64,000 bases of DNA, from positions 3,038,001-3,102,000 of the forward strand of contig NZ_CP102285.1 in the NCBI RefSeq assembly GCF_025151045.1, written 5' to 3'. Positions 27,442 through 37,584 of this stretch are shown piece after piece. Origin of the DNA: Parabacteroides johnsonii DSM 18315 (lineage in GTDB: Bacteria; Bacteroidota; Bacteroidia; Bacteroidales; Tannerellaceae). A model generated the notes under the pieces. It searched no databases. It was not told the DNA's origin and saw nothing but the letters and a program-made list of their open reading frames with translations. Within the stretch, counting starts at the first letter, position 1, and the number at the start of each line of letters is the position of its first letter. The position numbers and the translations under genes were made by a program.

Positions 27442-27930
27442 TTATTCGGCAGCTTTTTCTTCAGCAACCGGTGCTTCTGCAACAGGAGCTTCTGTTTCAG
27501 CAGCTGTAGACTTTTTGCGAGAACGTCTTGTCTTAGTTGCTTTCTTAGCCGTAGCTGTCTTCAACATGTTTTCGTTGTAATCAACCAGTTCAATGAAGCA
27601 CATTGCTGCGTTGTCACCCAGACGGTTACCAGTCTTCAGGATACGAGTGTAACCACCCGGACGATCACCGATCTTCTGAGATACTTCCTTGAACAATTCT
27701 GTTACAGCATATTTGTCTTGCAAATTGCTGAATACCACACGTCTTGAGTGAGTTGTATCCTCTTTAGACTTAGTGATAAGCGGTTCTACGAACTTGCGAA
27801 GCGCTTTAGCTTTAGCAACAGTCGTAAAGATTCTCTTATGTTTGATAAGAGAACATGCCATGTTTGAAAGCATTGCGTTACGGTGAGTGTTCGTACGACC
27901 TAAATGATTTATTTTCTTATTGTGTCTCAT
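27442..27930 (-). CDS. rplQ: 50S ribosomal protein L17
   Basis: A 162-residue L17, last gene of the superoperon, 8 bases after rpoA. The core ([26 protein letters not shown]...) is standard. The C-terminal 45 residues are an extra tail, first basic ([13 protein letters not shown]) then Ala/Glu-rich ([16 protein letters not shown]), which lengthens it relative to E. coli L17 (127 residues) and is usual for Bacteroidetes. L17 binds 23S rRNA near the exit tunnel. Confidence 0.97.
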   Translation of the reverse strand: MRHNKKINHLGRTNTHRNAMLSNMACSLIKHKRIFTTVAKAKALRKFVEPLITKSKEDTTHSRRVVFSNLQDKYAVTELFKEVSQKIGDRPGGYTRILKTGNRLGDNAAMCFIELVDYNENMLKTATAKKATKTRRSRKKSTAAETEAPVAEAPVAEEKAAE

Positions 27931-27938
27931 CGCTATAC

Positions 27939-28931
27939 TTACTCTTTATCTAATTTATATTTAGTGATATCCATACCGAATGAAAGGTTCAGACTCTCAA
28001 GCAGTTCATCAAGTTCTGTAAGTGACTTCTTACCGAAGTTACGGAATTTCAACAAGTCATTCTTGTTGAATTTAACCAACTCACCTAACGTTTCAACATC
28101 TGCGGCCTTCAAGCAATTCAATGCGCGAACGGAAAGATCCATATCCGAGAGCTTGCTCTTCAGCAACTGACGCATGTGAAGCACTTCTTCATCGAATTCC
28201 TCATTACCGTCAGTATCAACTGTCTCGATAGCAATCTTTTCATCTGAGAACAACATGAAATGGTGAATCAGAATCTTAGCTGCCTCTTTTAACGCTTCCT
28301 TCGGATGAATAGAACCATCAGTGGCTATTTCAAGAACCAACTTTTCGTAGTCCGTCTTTTGCTCAACACGGAAGTTCTCAATCGAATACTTGACGTTACG
28401 AATAGGTGTGTAAATAGAGTCGATTGCAATCACGTGCATGTCTGCATTCGGGTCTCTGTTTTCATCAGCGGGAACATATCCGCGACCTTTGTTAATCGTC
28501 AGCTCGATCTGGAAACCTGCGTTCGGATCCAAACGACAAATAACCAACTCAGGATTCAATACTTCGAACCCGGTCAGCTGTTTACCAATATCACCGGCTT
28601 TGAACACTTCCGAACCCGAAACAGTAATACTTACTTTTTCATTCTCTATGTCGTCTACAATATGCTTGAACCGTACTTGTTTCAAATTCAAGATAATGTT
28701 TGTCACATCCTCGATAACACCGGGGATTGTACCAAATTCATGGTCAACCCCTTCGATCTTAATGGATGTAATAGCAAAACCTTCAAGTGACGACAGGAGA
28801 ATACGGCGCAAAGCATTACCTATAGTAATACCGTAGCCGGGTTCCAACGGACGAAATTCAAACTTTCCGAAGAAATTGTCCGCTTCCAACATTAATACTT
28901 TATCGGGTTTTTGAAATGCTAATATCGCCAT
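27939..28931 (-). CDS. rpoA: RNA polymerase alpha subunit
   Basis: A 330-residue alpha subunit from the ATG at 28931 ([14 protein letters not shown]); a frame extension to 28940 begins with TTG and adds only three residues. The N-terminal domain carries the dimerisation segment [13 protein letters not shown], and the C-terminal domain the [17 protein letters not shown]-type helix-hairpin region that contacts promoters and activators. It nucleates core polymerase assembly. It lies 12 bases after rpsD. Confidence 0.98.
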   Translation of the reverse strand: MAILAFQKPDKVLMLEADNFFGKFEFRPLEPGYGITIGNALRRILLSSLEGFAITSIKIEGVDHEFGTIPGVIEDVTNIILNLKQVRFKHIVDDIENEKVSITVSGSEVFKAGDIGKQLTGFEVLNPELVICRLDPNAGFQIELTINKGRGYVPADENRDPNADMHVIAIDSIYTPIRNVKYSIENFRVEQKTDYEKLVLEIATDGSIHPKEALKEAAKILIHHFMLFSDEKIAIETVDTDGNEEFDEEVLHMRQLLKSKLSDMDLSVRALNCLKAADVETLGELVKFNKNDLLKFRNFGKKSLTELDELLESLNLSFGMDITKYKLDKE

Positions 28932-28943
28932 GGAAATCAATTA

Positions 28944-29549
28944 TTATTTAGAATACAATTCTACGATCAACTGCTCTTTAATGTTTTCAGGAATGTCAGC
29001 TCTTTCCGGCAGATGCAGTAATTTTCCGCTTAAAGAAGACTGATCCCATTCGATCCAAGGATACTTGCTGTGGTTGAATCCTGACAGTGCGTCGGCAATC
29101 ACTTCCAAAGACTTGGATTTTTCTCTAACACCAATAACCTGACCGGCTTTTACAGAGTAAGAAGGAATGTTTACAACCTTACCGTCTACTGTAATGTGAC
29201 GATGAGAAACCAACTGACGGGCAGCAGCACGCGTCGGGGCGATACCCAAACGGAACACTACATTGTCCAGACGGCCTTCCAGCAACTGCAACAGCACTTC
29301 ACCGGTAATACCTTTTGAACGTGATGCTTTTTCAAACAGGTTTCTAAACTGTTTTTCCAATACACCGTAAGTGTATTTAGCTTTCTGCTTCTCACGAAGC
29401 TGTATTCCATACTCAGAAGTTTTTCTCTTGCGGGCATTTCCGTGCTGTCCGGGAGGATAGTTCTTCTTTGAAAGAACTTTATCCGGTCCGAATATTGCCT
29501 CACCAAACTTACGGGCAATTCTTGTTTTAGGTCCAGTATATCTTGCCAT
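28944..29549 (-). CDS. rpsD: 30S ribosomal protein S4
   Basis: A 201-residue S4 with the S4 RNA-binding domain ([27 protein letters not shown]) typical of the family. It binds 16S rRNA early in small-subunit assembly and, in other bacteria, represses its own operon by binding an mRNA leader. The gap before it, 123 bases, is much longer than most in this superoperon and could hold such a site. The first cysteine motif of zinc-containing S4 is absent. Confidence 0.97.
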   Translation of the reverse strand: MARYTGPKTRIARKFGEAIFGPDKVLSKKNYPPGQHGNARKRKTSEYGIQLREKQKAKYTYGVLEKQFRNLFEKASRSKGITGEVLLQLLEGRLDNVVFRLGIAPTRAAARQLVSHRHITVDGKVVNIPSYSVKAGQVIGVREKSKSLEVIADALSGFNHSKYPWIEWDQSSLSGKLLHLPERADIPENIKEQLIVELYSK

Positions 29550-29672
29550 TTTTTTATTGTTTTAATGTTCTGTTCTGAATCTGGAACCGTGCAGCCGCGA
29601 CTACAGAGAGGATAAGGTCTTTGTGTAATCTATTCACAATTCCGGATTCAATGTTCAAGAAACTATAGTTAA
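29550..29672 (-). promoter_or_regulatory. Long leader before rpsD
   Basis: This 123-base spacer interrupts an otherwise tightly packed gene string. S4 autoregulation through the mRNA upstream of its gene cluster is known in other phyla; whether this leader folds into a comparable site was not established. Confidence 0.25.
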
Positions 29673-30062
29673 TTATACTCTTCTCTTTTTCGGAGGACGA
29701 CAACCATTGTGAGGAAGCGGAGTAACGTCGACGATCTCTGTTACTTCAATGCCTGCACCGTGGATAGTTCTGATAGCAGACTCACGTCCGTTACCCGGTC
29801 CCTTTACGAATACTTTTACTTTTCTCAAACCAAGATCGTAAGCTACTTTTGCACAATCCTGAGCAGCCATCTGAGCTGCATACGGAGTGTTCTTTTTAGA
29901 ACTTCTGAACCCCATCTTACCAGCAGAAGACCAACTGATTACCTGACCTTCGCTATTAGCAAGAGATACAATAATGTTGTTAAAAGAAGAATGAATATGA
30001 GCTTGACCGTAAGCGTCAACTTTTACGTTTCTCTTCTTTGCTGCGACTGTTTTCTTTGCCAT
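29673..30062 (-). CDS. rpsK: 30S ribosomal protein S11
   Basis: A 129-residue S11 with the conserved [14 protein letters not shown] start of the fold, [13 protein letters not shown] loop and the C-terminal [18 protein letters not shown]. It forms part of the 30S platform near the E-site with S7. It lies 11 bases after rpsM. Confidence 0.98.
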   Translation of the reverse strand: MAKKTVAAKKRNVKVDAYGQAHIHSSFNNIIVSLANSEGQVISWSSAGKMGFRSSKKNTPYAAQMAAQDCAKVAYDLGLRKVKVFVKGPGNGRESAIRTIHGAGIEVTEIVDVTPLPHNGCRPPKKRRV

Positions 30063-30073
30063 ATCAATTCTTA

Positions 30074-30454
30074 TTATTTAGTAGCTTTTTTCTTATTTGC
30101 AACAGTTTTCTTCTTACCCTTACGAGTACGAGCGTTGTTCTTTGTGCTCTGGCCTCTCAAAGGCAAACCAATACGGTGACGAACACCTCTGTAACATCCG
30201 ATATCCATCAGACGCTTGATGTTCAGTTGAACTTCAGAACGAAGATCACCTTCTACTTTGTATTCAGCGCCAATGACTTCACGTACTTTTGCAGCCTGAT
30301 CGTCTGTCCAGTCTTTTACTTTGATATCACGATCGATCCCTGCTTTATCTAAAATGGATTTTGAAGCGCTACGACCAATACCATAAATATAGGTCAAGGC
30401 AATTTCTCCTCTTTTATTTTGTGGCAAGTCTACACCAACTATTCTTATAGCCAT
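30074..30454 (-). CDS. rpsM: 30S ribosomal protein S13
   Basis: A 126-residue S13 beginning [29 protein letters not shown] with the helix-two-turn-helix region, the [18 protein letters not shown] motif and a basic tail. It sits in the 30S head and contacts the large subunit. It lies 35 bases after rpmJ. Confidence 0.98.
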   Translation of the reverse strand: MAIRIVGVDLPQNKRGEIALTYIYGIGRSASKSILDKAGIDRDIKVKDWTDDQAAKVREVIGAEYKVEGDLRSEVQLNIKRLMDIGCYRGVRHRIGLPLRGQSTKNNARTRKGKKKTVANKKKATK

Positions 30455-30489
30455 ATTACTTACTTAAATTATTTTGCAAAAATAATAAA

Positions 30490-30606
30490 TTATCCTTGAC
30501 GTTGTTTATACTTAGGATTTTTCTTGTTAATAACGTATAAGCGTCCCTTTCTTCTAACGATTTTGCATTCGGGAGTACGCTTCTTTAAAGATGCTCTTAC
30601 TTTCAT
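30490..30606 (-). CDS. rpmJ: 50S ribosomal protein L36
   Basis: A 38-residue protein read directly from the sequence: [19 protein letters not shown] through to [10 protein letters not shown]. It matches L36 in length and order. Only one cysteine remains of the four zinc ligands (Cys3-His) of the standard form, so this is the zinc-free version. It lies between infA and rpmM-side neighbour rpsM, as in other bacterial alpha operons. Confidence 0.95.
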   Translation of the reverse strand: MKVRASLKKRTPECKIVRRKGRLYVINKKNPKYKQRQG

Positions 30607-30621
30607 ATCTTGTTGTTTTTT

Positions 30622-30840
30622 TTATTTATATCTAAAAGCAATTCTACCTTTCGATAGATCATACGGAGACATCTCAACTCTTACTTTATCACCGGGAAGG
30701 ATCTTAATGTAGTGCATCCGCATCTTCCCTGAGATATGAGCAGTGATTTCATGTCCGTTCTCTAATTCTACACGAAACATTGCGTTCGACAATGCTTCTA
30801 CTATAACTCCATCTTGTTCGATTGCTGACTGTTTAGCCAT
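30622..30840 (-). CDS. infA: Translation initiation factor IF-1
   Basis: A 72-residue S1-fold protein ([31 protein letters not shown]... ending in RIAFRYK), the standard IF-1 length and sequence. It binds the 30S A site during initiation. It is 16 bases downstream of map. Confidence 0.98.
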   Translation of the reverse strand: MAKQSAIEQDGVIVEALSNAMFRVELENGHEITAHISGKMRMHYIKILPGDKVRVEMSPYDLSKGRIAFRYK

Positions 30841-30856
30841 ATAAAATTAAATCAAA

Positions 30857-31642
30857 TTAAATTGCATTATTACCTAAAACTTCTTCTAAAAACTCGAATG
30901 AAGACAAGATTTGGGGACCTTCGGGACGGATCGCGATACAATGCTCGAAATGAGCCGAACACTTTCTGTCTTTCGTACGGACTGTCCAACCGTCTTTCTC
31001 AAAAGCGACATTCTTGCTTCCCATATTAATCATCGGTTCTATGCAGATGCACATACCACTGCGTAACAAGGGACCGCAACCAGGGCGCCCGTAATTGGGG
31101 ACTTCCGGTTCTTCGTGCATCTTACGTCCGATACCGTGGCCGACCAGCTCTCTGACAACAGAGTAACCTTTCGATTCACAATAGGACTGTACGGCATGAC
31201 TGATGTCTCCGAGGCGTTTGCCTTCGATGGCATGCTGGATTCCCAGGTAAAGTGATTCCTTTGTCGTCTTCAACAAGTTTTTCACTTTGGGATCGACTTC
31301 GCCCACACAAAACGTATAAGCCGAGTCACCGACAAAACCATTCAAAACCGTACCGCAGTCGACAGATATGACATCCCCCTCTTTCAGTATTGTCTTAGAA
31401 GAAGGAATACCGTGCACAACCTGTTCATTCACGGAAGCACATATGGAATTAGGAAAACCTCCGTATCCCAAAAACGCCGGAACCGCACCATTATCTCTAA
31501 TGAATTCTTCGGCAATCTTATCGAGTTGAAGCGTATTGACACCGGGAGCAATATGTTTGGCCAATTCGCCAAGCGTCTTACCTACCAGTTGATTCGCCGT
31601 ACGCATCAACTCAATTTCTTCATCTGTTTTTAAATAGATCAT
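30857..31642 (-). CDS. map: Methionine aminopeptidase, type I
   Basis: A 261-residue enzyme that removes the N-terminal methionine from nascent proteins. The metal ligands can be read in VISVDCGTVLNGFVGDSAYTF (two aspartates), VGHGIGRKMHEEPEVPN (histidine) and the ICIEPMIN and CSAHFEHCIAI segments (glutamates). It is 6 bases after secY. Its place in the spc operon between secY and infA is common outside Proteobacteria; the adk gene often found here is missing. Confidence 0.97.
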   Translation of the reverse strand: MIYLKTDEEIELMRTANQLVGKTLGELAKHIAPGVNTLQLDKIAEEFIRDNGAVPAFLGYGGFPNSICASVNEQVVHGIPSSKTILKEGDVISVDCGTVLNGFVGDSAYTFCVGEVDPKVKNLLKTTKESLYLGIQHAIEGKRLGDISHAVQSYCESKGYSVVRELVGHGIGRKMHEEPEVPNYGRPGCGPLLRSGMCICIEPMINMGSKNVAFEKDGWTVRTKDRKCSAHFEHCIAIRPEGPQILSSFEFLEEVLGNNAI

Positions 31643-31648
31643 TCTAAA

Positions 31649-32989
31649 TTAATAAGCACCAACTGCGCCTGAGCGACCTTTAATTCTTCCTGACTTCAAC
31701 AAACCGTCATAATGACGCATCAGCAAATGACTTTCTACTTGCTGCAGTGTATCCAACACCACACCAACCAGGATCAACAAAGATGTTCCGCCAAAGAACT
31801 GCGAGAACTCCATACTTACACCGGCGATCCGGGCAAAAGCAGGCATGATAGCCACTAATGCAAGGAAGAATGCTCCCGGCAAAGTAATACGGTCCATGAT
31901 GGTATCCAAATAATCTTTGGTACTCTTTCCTGGCTTAACGCCCGGAATGAACCCGTTGTTTCTCTTCAGATCATCCGACATCTGAGTAGGATTGATCGTG
32001 ATAGCTGTATAGAAATATGTAAACAAGATAATCAGTACAGCAAATACGAAGTTGTACCAAAATCCGGTATTGTCCATAAACGCAGCTACGAAACCAGACT
32101 GTTCGCCTGTGCTTGAGAAACCGACGATTGAAATAGGAATAAACATGATTGCCTGGGCAAAGATGATAGGCATTACGTTTGCAGCATTCACCTTAAGGGG
32201 GATGTACTGGCGTGCGCCACCATATTGTTTATTTCCAATGATCCGTTTTGCATATTGCACAGGGACCTTGCGAGTACCTTGTACCAACAGGATCGCACCT
32301 GCGATAACCAACAAAAGGAACAACATTTCAAACAAGAACATAACCAGACCACCGGTTCTCTCACTCGTCCGGGAAACAAATTCCTGGAACAACGAATGCG
32401 GCAGACGGGCTATAATACCAACTAAAATGATAAATGAAATACCATTTCCAACACCTTTATCTGTAATTCTTTCACCAAGCCATAAGATAAACATACTTCC
32501 AGCAGCTAAAATAACTGTAGAAGAAATTGTAAACCATATACCTGCAGGCAGAGCTGCTCCGGCGGCTTTCAGCTGTACACTTAAGTTAACAAGATAAGTA
32601 GGACCCTGGAACAGAAGGATAGCAACTGTCAGATAACGAGTCCACTGGTTGATCTTACGACGACCACTCTCACCTTCTCTCTGTAATTTCTGGAAAGAAG
32701 GAACTGCAATTGCCATCAACTGCATCACGATGGAAGCGGAGATATACGGCATAATCCCTAATGCAAAAATAGAAGCATTAGAGAAAGCACCACCAGAGAA
32801 CATGTCCAACAACGCCAGCAATCCGCCTCTTGTCTGTTCCTGTAAAGCGGTCAACGCTTTAGGATCAATACCCGGAAGAACGACGTATGTACCGAAACGG
32901 TATATAGCCACCAATAAAAGAGTGGTGAGGATCCGATTTCTCAGATCCTCAATCTTCCAGATATTTTTTATTGTTTCAACTGCTCTCAT
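31649..32989 (-). CDS. secY: Protein translocase subunit SecY
   Basis: A 446-residue inner-membrane protein with ten hydrophobic helices, from the first at about 20-40 to the last near 395-420. The conserved plug and cytoplasmic-loop segments are present, such as LPGIDPKAL, GGAFSNASIFALGIMPYISAS and GKSTKDYLDTIMDRITLPGA. It forms the protein-conducting channel with SecE and SecG. It starts 3 bases after rplO. Confidence 0.98.
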   Translation of the reverse strand: MRAVETIKNIWKIEDLRNRILTTLLLVAIYRFGTYVVLPGIDPKALTALQEQTRGGLLALLDMFSGGAFSNASIFALGIMPYISASIVMQLMAIAVPSFQKLQREGESGRRKINQWTRYLTVAILLFQGPTYLVNLSVQLKAAGAALPAGIWFTISSTVILAAGSMFILWLGERITDKGVGNGISFIILVGIIARLPHSLFQEFVSRTSERTGGLVMFLFEMLFLLLVIAGAILLVQGTRKVPVQYAKRIIGNKQYGGARQYIPLKVNAANVMPIIFAQAIMFIPISIVGFSSTGEQSGFVAAFMDNTGFWYNFVFAVLIILFTYFYTAITINPTQMSDDLKRNNGFIPGVKPGKSTKDYLDTIMDRITLPGAFFLALVAIMPAFARIAGVSMEFSQFFGGTSLLILVGVVLDTLQQVESHLLMRHYDGLLKSGRIKGRSGAVGAY

Positions 32990-32992
32990 AAC

Positions 32993-33439
32993 TTAGAGTT
33001 TAACAACAGTTCCACCTACTGCCTGGATAGCAGCTTCAGCACTCTTAGAGAAAGCGTGAGCTTCCACTTCAAGTTTAGCTGTCAAGTTGCCATTACCAAG
33101 AATTTTAACCAACTGAGAAGAGGAAATGAAACCAGCCTCGATCAGTTCGTTGATACCAATCTTAGAGAGCTGCTGAGCTTCAGCCATGCCCTGTAATGTA
33201 GAAAGATTGATAGCTTTATATTCAACGCGGTTAATATTCTTGAAACCAAATTTAGGTAAGCGTCTCTGTATAGGCATCTGACCACCTTCGAAACCGATTT
33301 TCTGCTTGTAACCGGATCTTGATTTCGCACCTTTATGACCTCTTGTTGAAGTACCTCCTAATCCTGAACCCGGACCACGGCCGATTCTTTTTCTGGTCTT
33401 GGTAGATCCTTCAGCAGGTTTTAAATTTGATAAATTCAT
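32993..33439 (-). CDS. rplO: 50S ribosomal protein L15
   Basis: A 148-residue L15 from the ATG at 33439 (MNLSNLKPAEGSTKTRKRIGRGPGSG); the extension to 33460 starts with TTG. The Gly/Arg/Lys-rich N-terminal tail and the globular KAINLSTLQ... domain are typical. It is a late-assembling 23S rRNA binder. Confidence 0.97.
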   Translation of the reverse strand: MNLSNLKPAEGSTKTRKRIGRGPGSGLGGTSTRGHKGAKSRSGYKQKIGFEGGQMPIQRRLPKFGFKNINRVEYKAINLSTLQGMAEAQQLSKIGINELIEAGFISSSQLVKILGNGNLTAKLEVEAHAFSKSAEAAIQAVGGTVVKL

Positions 33440-33466
33440 ATCGTATAATTTATTTTTCAACCGTTA

Positions 33467-33643
33467 TTACTTTACTACTGAAACCAAATGTTTCACTTTC
33501 TCAACCATACCCAGAATAGCCGGAGTAGCTTCGTGTTCTACTACCTGGTTCATTTTCTTCAGACCCAGTGCGTCAAGAGTTCTCTTTTGGTCTTTCGGGC
33601 ATTTAATTCTACTTTTTGTCTGCTTAACTTTAATAGTTGCCAT
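33467..33643 (-). CDS. rpmD: 50S ribosomal protein L30
   Basis: A 58-residue frame read directly: MATIKVKQTKSRIKCPK..., then TLDALGLKKMNQVVEHEATPAILGMVEKVKHLV. Length and the LDALGLKKMNQ motif identify L30. It lies in the usual place between rpsE and rplO. Confidence 0.95.
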   Translation of the reverse strand: MATIKVKQTKSRIKCPKDQKRTLDALGLKKMNQVVEHEATPAILGMVEKVKHLVSVVK

Positions 33644-33662
33644 AACTTATTATCCTCCCTAA

Positions 33663-34181
33663 TTAACCTTTGAATACTTTTTCAACTGCAACATTTCTGT
33701 TCTGAGCAACCATCATCGGGCTTCTTAACTCACTCAGTGCAGCGATAGTAGCCTTTACCAAGTTGTGAGGGTTAGAAGAACCTTTTGATTTAGCCAAAAC
33801 GTCTGTGATACCAACACTTTCCAATACGGCACGCATAGCACCACCAGCCTTAACTCCGGTACCGTGAGATGCCGGCTTGATCAGTACCTGGGCACCCCCG
33901 AACTTAGCCAACTGTTCGTGAGGAATAGTACCTTTGTGAACAGGAACCTTGATCAGGTTTTTCTTTGCAGCTTCAACACCTTTAGCAATAGCTGTCGTTA
34001 CTTCACCGGCTTTACCTAAGCCCCAGCCAACGATACCGTCTTCGTTTCCTACTACAACAATAGCAGCAAAACTGAATGTACGTCCACCTTTGGTTACTTT
34101 AGTTACGCGATTGATTGCAACCAAACGGTCCTTCAACTCTATGTCGTTGGTCGACTTAACTCTATTATTAACTCCTGCCAT
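33663..34181 (-). CDS. rpsE: 30S ribosomal protein S5
   Basis: A 172-residue S5 from the ATG at 34181 ([20 protein letters not shown]). A second ATG two codons earlier, at 34187, overlaps the rplR stop as TAATG and could be used by coupling. The double-stranded-RNA-binding fold segment ([21 protein letters not shown]) and the [16 protein letters not shown] motif are clear. S5 contributes to decoding fidelity and helicase activity at mRNA entry. Confidence 0.97.
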   Translation of the reverse strand: MAGVNNRVKSTNDIELKDRLVAINRVTKVTKGGRTFSFAAIVVVGNEDGIVGWGLGKAGEVTTAIAKGVEAAKKNLIKVPVHKGTIPHEQLAKFGGAQVLIKPASHGTGVKAGGAMRAVLESVGITDVLAKSKGSSNPHNLVKATIAALSELRSPMMVAQNRNVAVEKVFKG

Positions 34182-34186
34182 CTTCA

Positions 34187-34531
34187 TTAAAATTTAAGGC
34201 CGCCGTTACGTGCAGCATCAGCTAATTCTTTAATTCTCCCGTGATACAGATAACCGTTACGGTCGAAAACAACAGCCTGTACACCAGCTTCCTGGGCAAC
34301 TTTAGCGATCTGTTCTCCAACCTTGGCTGCAATCTCCTTCTTCGGAGCCTTAACATCCATCTTCAAAGAGGATGCAGCAGCCAGAGTCTTACCTGTAGTA
34401 TCATCTATAACCTGTGCATAGATCTGCTTGTTGCTTCTAAACACAGTCAGGCGCGGACGTTCAGGGGTTCCTGAGATCTTACCGCGTACACCTGCTTTTA
34501 TCTTTAATCTTCTTTCTTCCTTCGTTGTCAT
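34187..34531 (-). CDS. rplR: 50S ribosomal protein L18
   Basis: A 114-residue L18 with the [37 protein letters not shown] opening and [19 protein letters not shown] ending typical of the family. It binds 5S rRNA and anchors it to the 50S subunit. It is 21 bases after rplF. Confidence 0.98.
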   Translation of the reverse strand: MTTKEERRLKIKAGVRGKISGTPERPRLTVFRSNKQIYAQVIDDTTGKTLAAASSLKMDVKAPKKEIAAKVGEQIAKVAQEAGVQAVVFDRNGYLYHGRIKELADAARNGGLKF

Positions 34532-34552
34532 GATAATTTCAGTTTACGTAGA

Positions 34553-35104
34553 TTACTTACCTGCTGATTTACCAGACTTTCTGCGAATTTCTTCACCCAC
34601 GAACTTGATACCTTTACCTTTATACGGTTCTGGCATTCTGAATGAACGAATCTTTGCACAAATCTGTCCCAGTAATTGTTTATCAGCCGATTCAAGGATA
34701 ATAAGAGGATTCTTATTTCTCTCTGCCTTTGTCTCAACTTTCACTTCCTTAGGCAACTGCATATAAATGTTGTGAGTATAACCTAAAGAAAGATCTAACA
34801 GCTGACCTGTATTTGTCACACGGTAACCAACACCGACAAGTTCCAATTCTTTTTTGTATCCTTCTGAACAGCCGATCACCATGTTGTTGATCAGCGAACG
34901 ATACAAACCGTGCAGAGCACGATGGTTCTTTTCGTCTGTCGGACGTGTCAGATGAATGATTCCATCTTCCAAAGTCACATTAATATCAGGATTCACAGCC
35001 TGAGTCATTTCGCCTTTGGGACCTTTTACAGTCACTACATTATCCTTAATGGTAACCGTAACACCGGCCGGTACATGAATTGGTAATTTTCCTATTCTTG
35101 ACAT
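34553..35104 (-). CDS. rplF: 50S ribosomal protein L6
   Basis: A 183-residue L6 built of two similar domains, opening MSRIGKLPIHVPAGVTVTIKDN and with the C-terminal PEPYKGKGIKFVGEEIRRKSGKSAGK signature. It lies near the factor-binding site. It is 16 bases after rpsH. Confidence 0.98.
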   Translation of the reverse strand: MSRIGKLPIHVPAGVTVTIKDNVVTVKGPKGEMTQAVNPDINVTLEDGIIHLTRPTDEKNHRALHGLYRSLINNMVIGCSEGYKKELELVGVGYRVTNTGQLLDLSLGYTHNIYMQLPKEVKVETKAERNKNPLIILESADKQLLGQICAKIRSFRMPEPYKGKGIKFVGEEIRRKSGKSAGK

Positions 35105-35120
35105 TCTTCTTTCCTCCTAA

Positions 35121-35516
35121 TTAATAAACATAACATAATACTTCACCACCGATCTTCAGATCACGGGCTTCTTTGTCTGTCATCACACCTTTAGAAGTAG
35201 AAAGAACGGCAATACCTAAACCATTCAATACTCTCGGCATTTCCTTGTAACCAGTGTACTTACGCAAACCAGGGGTAGAAACTCTCTCAAGTTTCTTGAT
35301 TGCATTTACTTTGTTTACCAGGTCATACTTCAAGGCAATCTTAATTGTACCTTGAGGACCATCTTCTACAAACTTAAAATTAAGAATGTAGCCCTTGTCG
35401 AAAAGGATCTTAGTGATCTCTTTCTTTAAATTTGACGCCGGCACTTCAACAACTCTGTGCTTCGCTTTGATCGCATTACGCAATCTTGTCAAATAATCTG
35501 CAATAGGATCTGTCAT
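35121..35516 (-). CDS. rpsH: 30S ribosomal protein S8
   Basis: A 131-residue S8 (MTDPIADYLTRLRNAIKAKHRVVEVPAS...) with the C-terminal LGIAVLSTSKGVMTDKEARDLKIGGEVLCYVY signature. It organises the central domain of 16S rRNA and represses the spc operon in other bacteria. The 57-base spacer to rpsN is the longest in this part of the superoperon. Confidence 0.98.
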   Translation of the reverse strand: MTDPIADYLTRLRNAIKAKHRVVEVPASNLKKEITKILFDKGYILNFKFVEDGPQGTIKIALKYDLVNKVNAIKKLERVSTPGLRKYTGYKEMPRVLNGLGIAVLSTSKGVMTDKEARDLKIGGEVLCYVY

Positions 35517-35573
35517 ATATAAATGAATTAAATTGATCCGGCCACCCGGACAATATTTAAATTAAAAAAACTC

Positions 35574-35843
35574 TTACCAACTTGCTTTCTTTACACCCGG
35601 GATTAAACCATGAGATGCCATTTCACGCAGTTGAATACGAGAAATACCGAACTGGCGTACATAGCCTTTCGGACGACCTGTAATTTTGCAACGATTGTGC
35701 AAACGTACAGGAGAAGCATTTTTAGGTAAAGCCTGTAAAGCTTCATAGTCACCTGCTGCTTTCAATTCTGCTCTTTTAGCAGCATATTTAGCTACGAGCT
35801 TTGCTCTTTTCACCTCACGGGCTTTCATTGATTCCTTTGCCAT
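35574..35843 (-). CDS. rpsN: 30S ribosomal protein S14, zinc-free type
   Basis: An 89-residue S14. The sequence [26 protein letters not shown] keeps only one cysteine and lacks the CxxC pairs of the zinc-binding form, so this is the longer zinc-independent paralogue used as the standard S14 in Bacteroidetes. It is 6 bases after rplE. Confidence 0.98.
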   Translation of the reverse strand: MAKESMKAREVKRAKLVAKYAAKRAELKAAGDYEALQALPKNASPVRLHNRCKITGRPKGYVRQFGISRIQLREMASHGLIPGVKKASW

Positions 35844-35849
35844 AACTAC

Positions 35850-36407
35850 TTAGTCTTTTTTTGCATTTTTAAAAGGCAACCCAAATTCTCTCAAGAGAGC
35901 ATACCCTTCTTCGTCTGTTTTCGCAGAGGTCACAAAGGTAATATTCATTCCCAATATTTTGGTAATATTATCGATATTTATTTCAGGGAAAATAATTTGT
36001 TCCTGAATTCCGAGGGTATAATTGCCTCTTCCGTCCAATTTGCTTTCGATTCCCTTGAAGTCACGAATACGGGGAAGAGCTACGCGAACGAGTCTTTCCA
36101 AGAATTCGTACATCTGTTCACGACGCAATGTCACCATTACACCGATCGGCATTTTCTTACGCAACTTGAAGTTAGAGATATCCTTCTTTGAAACTGTCGC
36201 AACAGCCTTCTGGCCTGTGATTGTAGACAATTCGCTGATGGCGATATCGATAATCTTCTTATCTGCAGCAGCCATACCCAAACCCTGATTGATAACAATC
36301 TTCTTCAGTACGGGAACCTGCATTACGGTTTTATAACCGAACTCTTTCGTCAAAGCAGGAACAATTCTGTCCTGATATTCTTTCTTAAGACTGGCAGTAT
36401 TGCTCAT
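35850..36407 (-). CDS. rplE: 50S ribosomal protein L5
   Basis: A 185-residue L5 ([37 protein letters not shown]) with the [14 protein letters not shown] and [23 protein letters not shown] motifs. It binds 5S rRNA and contacts P-site tRNA. Its ATG overlaps the rplX stop by one base (TAATG). Confidence 0.98.
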   Translation of the reverse strand: MSNTASLKKEYQDRIVPALTKEFGYKTVMQVPVLKKIVINQGLGMAAADKKIIDIAISELSTITGQKAVATVSKKDISNFKLRKKMPIGVMVTLRREQMYEFLERLVRVALPRIRDFKGIESKLDGRGNYTLGIQEQIIFPEINIDNITKILGMNITFVTSAKTDEEGYALLREFGLPFKNAKKD

Positions 36408-36727
36408 TACTTAATTTCCTCCCCTGATTTTTTAGAATAACGCACTAAAGCACCTTTTTCGTCTAACTTACGACCGATACGTGTCGGCTTACCGGATTTC
36501 GGGTCAACAACGTTCAGGTTAGAAATATGAATAGGTGCTTCCTTCTTTTCAATACCTCCTTGAGGATTCTTTGCATTAGGCTTGGTATGCTTTGATACCA
36601 TATTAATACCTTCTACAATGGCACGGTTGTCTTTTACAAGAACTTCTAAAACACGACCTGTCTTACCTTTGTCTTCGCCGGCATTAACAAAAACTATATC
36701 GCCTTTTTTGATATGTAATTTGCTCAT
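36407..36727 (-). CDS. rplX: 50S ribosomal protein L24
   Basis: A 106-residue L24 from the ATG at 36727 ([26 protein letters not shown]); the longer frame to 36775 begins TTG and overlaps rplN. The KOW motif is at residues 5-30. It initiates 50S assembly at the tunnel exit. Confidence 0.97.
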   Translation of the reverse strand: MSKLHIKKGDIVFVNAGEDKGKTGRVLEVLVKDNRAIVEGINMVSKHTKPNAKNPQGGIEKKEAPIHISNLNVVDPKSGKPTRIGRKLDEKGALVRYSKKSGEEIK

Positions 36728-36746
36728 TACTTTAAGTTTTACAAAA

Positions 36747-37112
36747 TTAAAGCACTTCAGGTGCAAGTGAAACAATTTTCATGTTTGTTGCACGAAGTTC
36801 TCTGGCAACCGGACCAAAGATACGGCTTCCACGAATATCACCACCGGCGTTCAACAATACGCAAGCGTTATCATCGAAACGGATGTATGAACCATCCGGG
36901 CGGCGGATTTCCTTTTTAGTGCGAACAATGATAGCCTTAGAAACAGCACCCTTCTTCACATCACTTGCCGGGATTACACTTTTAATTGCTACTACAATCA
37001 CATCCCCTACAGAGGCATAACGTTTTCTTGTTCCGCCTAAAACGCGAATACACAACGCTTCTTTAGCACCACTGTTATCTGCTACTACTAGTCTTGATTC
37101 TTGTTGTATCAT
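36747..37112 (-). CDS. rplN: 50S ribosomal protein L14
   Basis: A 121-residue L14 ([27 protein letters not shown]) with the [12 protein letters not shown] segment. It sits at the subunit interface and forms bridge B8. One base separates it from rpsQ. Confidence 0.98.
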   Translation of the reverse strand: MIQQESRLVVADNSGAKEALCIRVLGGTRKRYASVGDVIVVAIKSVIPASDVKKGAVSKAIIVRTKKEIRRPDGSYIRFDDNACVLLNAGGDIRGSRIFGPVARELRATNMKIVSLAPEVL

Positions 37113-37113
37113 G

Positions 37114-37371
37114 TTACTTAGCCCTTTCGATTATTTGAACTAATCTCCATCTTTTTGTTTTGCTCAAAGGACGAGTTTCCATAATCTTTACAGTATCACC
37201 GATACCGCATTCATTCTTTTCGTCATGAGCATGATATTTCTTCGTCTTATTAACGAACTTTCCATAAATGGGGTGTTTTTCCTTCCATTTAATCGCAACA
37301 GTGATGCTCTTATCCATCTTGTTGCTGGTAACCACGCCCGTTCTTTCTTTTCTTAAATTTCTAGTTTCCAT
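37114..37371 (-). CDS. rpsQ: 30S ribosomal protein S17
   Basis: An 85-residue S17 from the ATG at 37371 ([25 protein letters not shown]); the extension to 37380 starts with TTG. The OB-fold signature [18 protein letters not shown] is present. It binds the 5' domain of 16S rRNA. Confidence 0.97.
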   Translation of the reverse strand: METRNLRKERTGVVTSNKMDKSITVAIKWKEKHPIYGKFVNKTKKYHAHDEKNECGIGDTVKIMETRPLSKTKRWRLVQIIERAK

Positions 37372-37380
37372 CAGGCTCAA

Positions 37381-37578
37381 TTATTTGTTGTTAAGTTCTC
37401 TCTGGCGCAATTCTGTTTTCATGCGCGCAATCATCCTGCGTTGTTGTTTAATCTGAGCAGGGTTTTCACTCGGAGAAATGCTGTGGTTGATCACTTTCTG
37501 ATCGTAAGCAGCCACTTCAGCATCAATTCTTTCTACTAGCTCCTTCGTGCTTAATTCTCTAATTTCTGCAATCTTCAT
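37381..37578 (-). CDS. rpmC: 50S ribosomal protein L29
   Basis: A 65-residue alpha-helical L29 (MKIAEIRELSTKELVERIDAE) with the NPAQIKQQRRMIARMKT segment. It lies at the tunnel exit and contacts trigger factor. It is 6 bases after rplP. Confidence 0.97.
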   Translation of the reverse strand: MKIAEIRELSTKELVERIDAEVAAYDQKVINHSISPSENPAQIKQQRRMIARMKTELRQRELNNK

Positions 37579-37584
37579 AACAAA

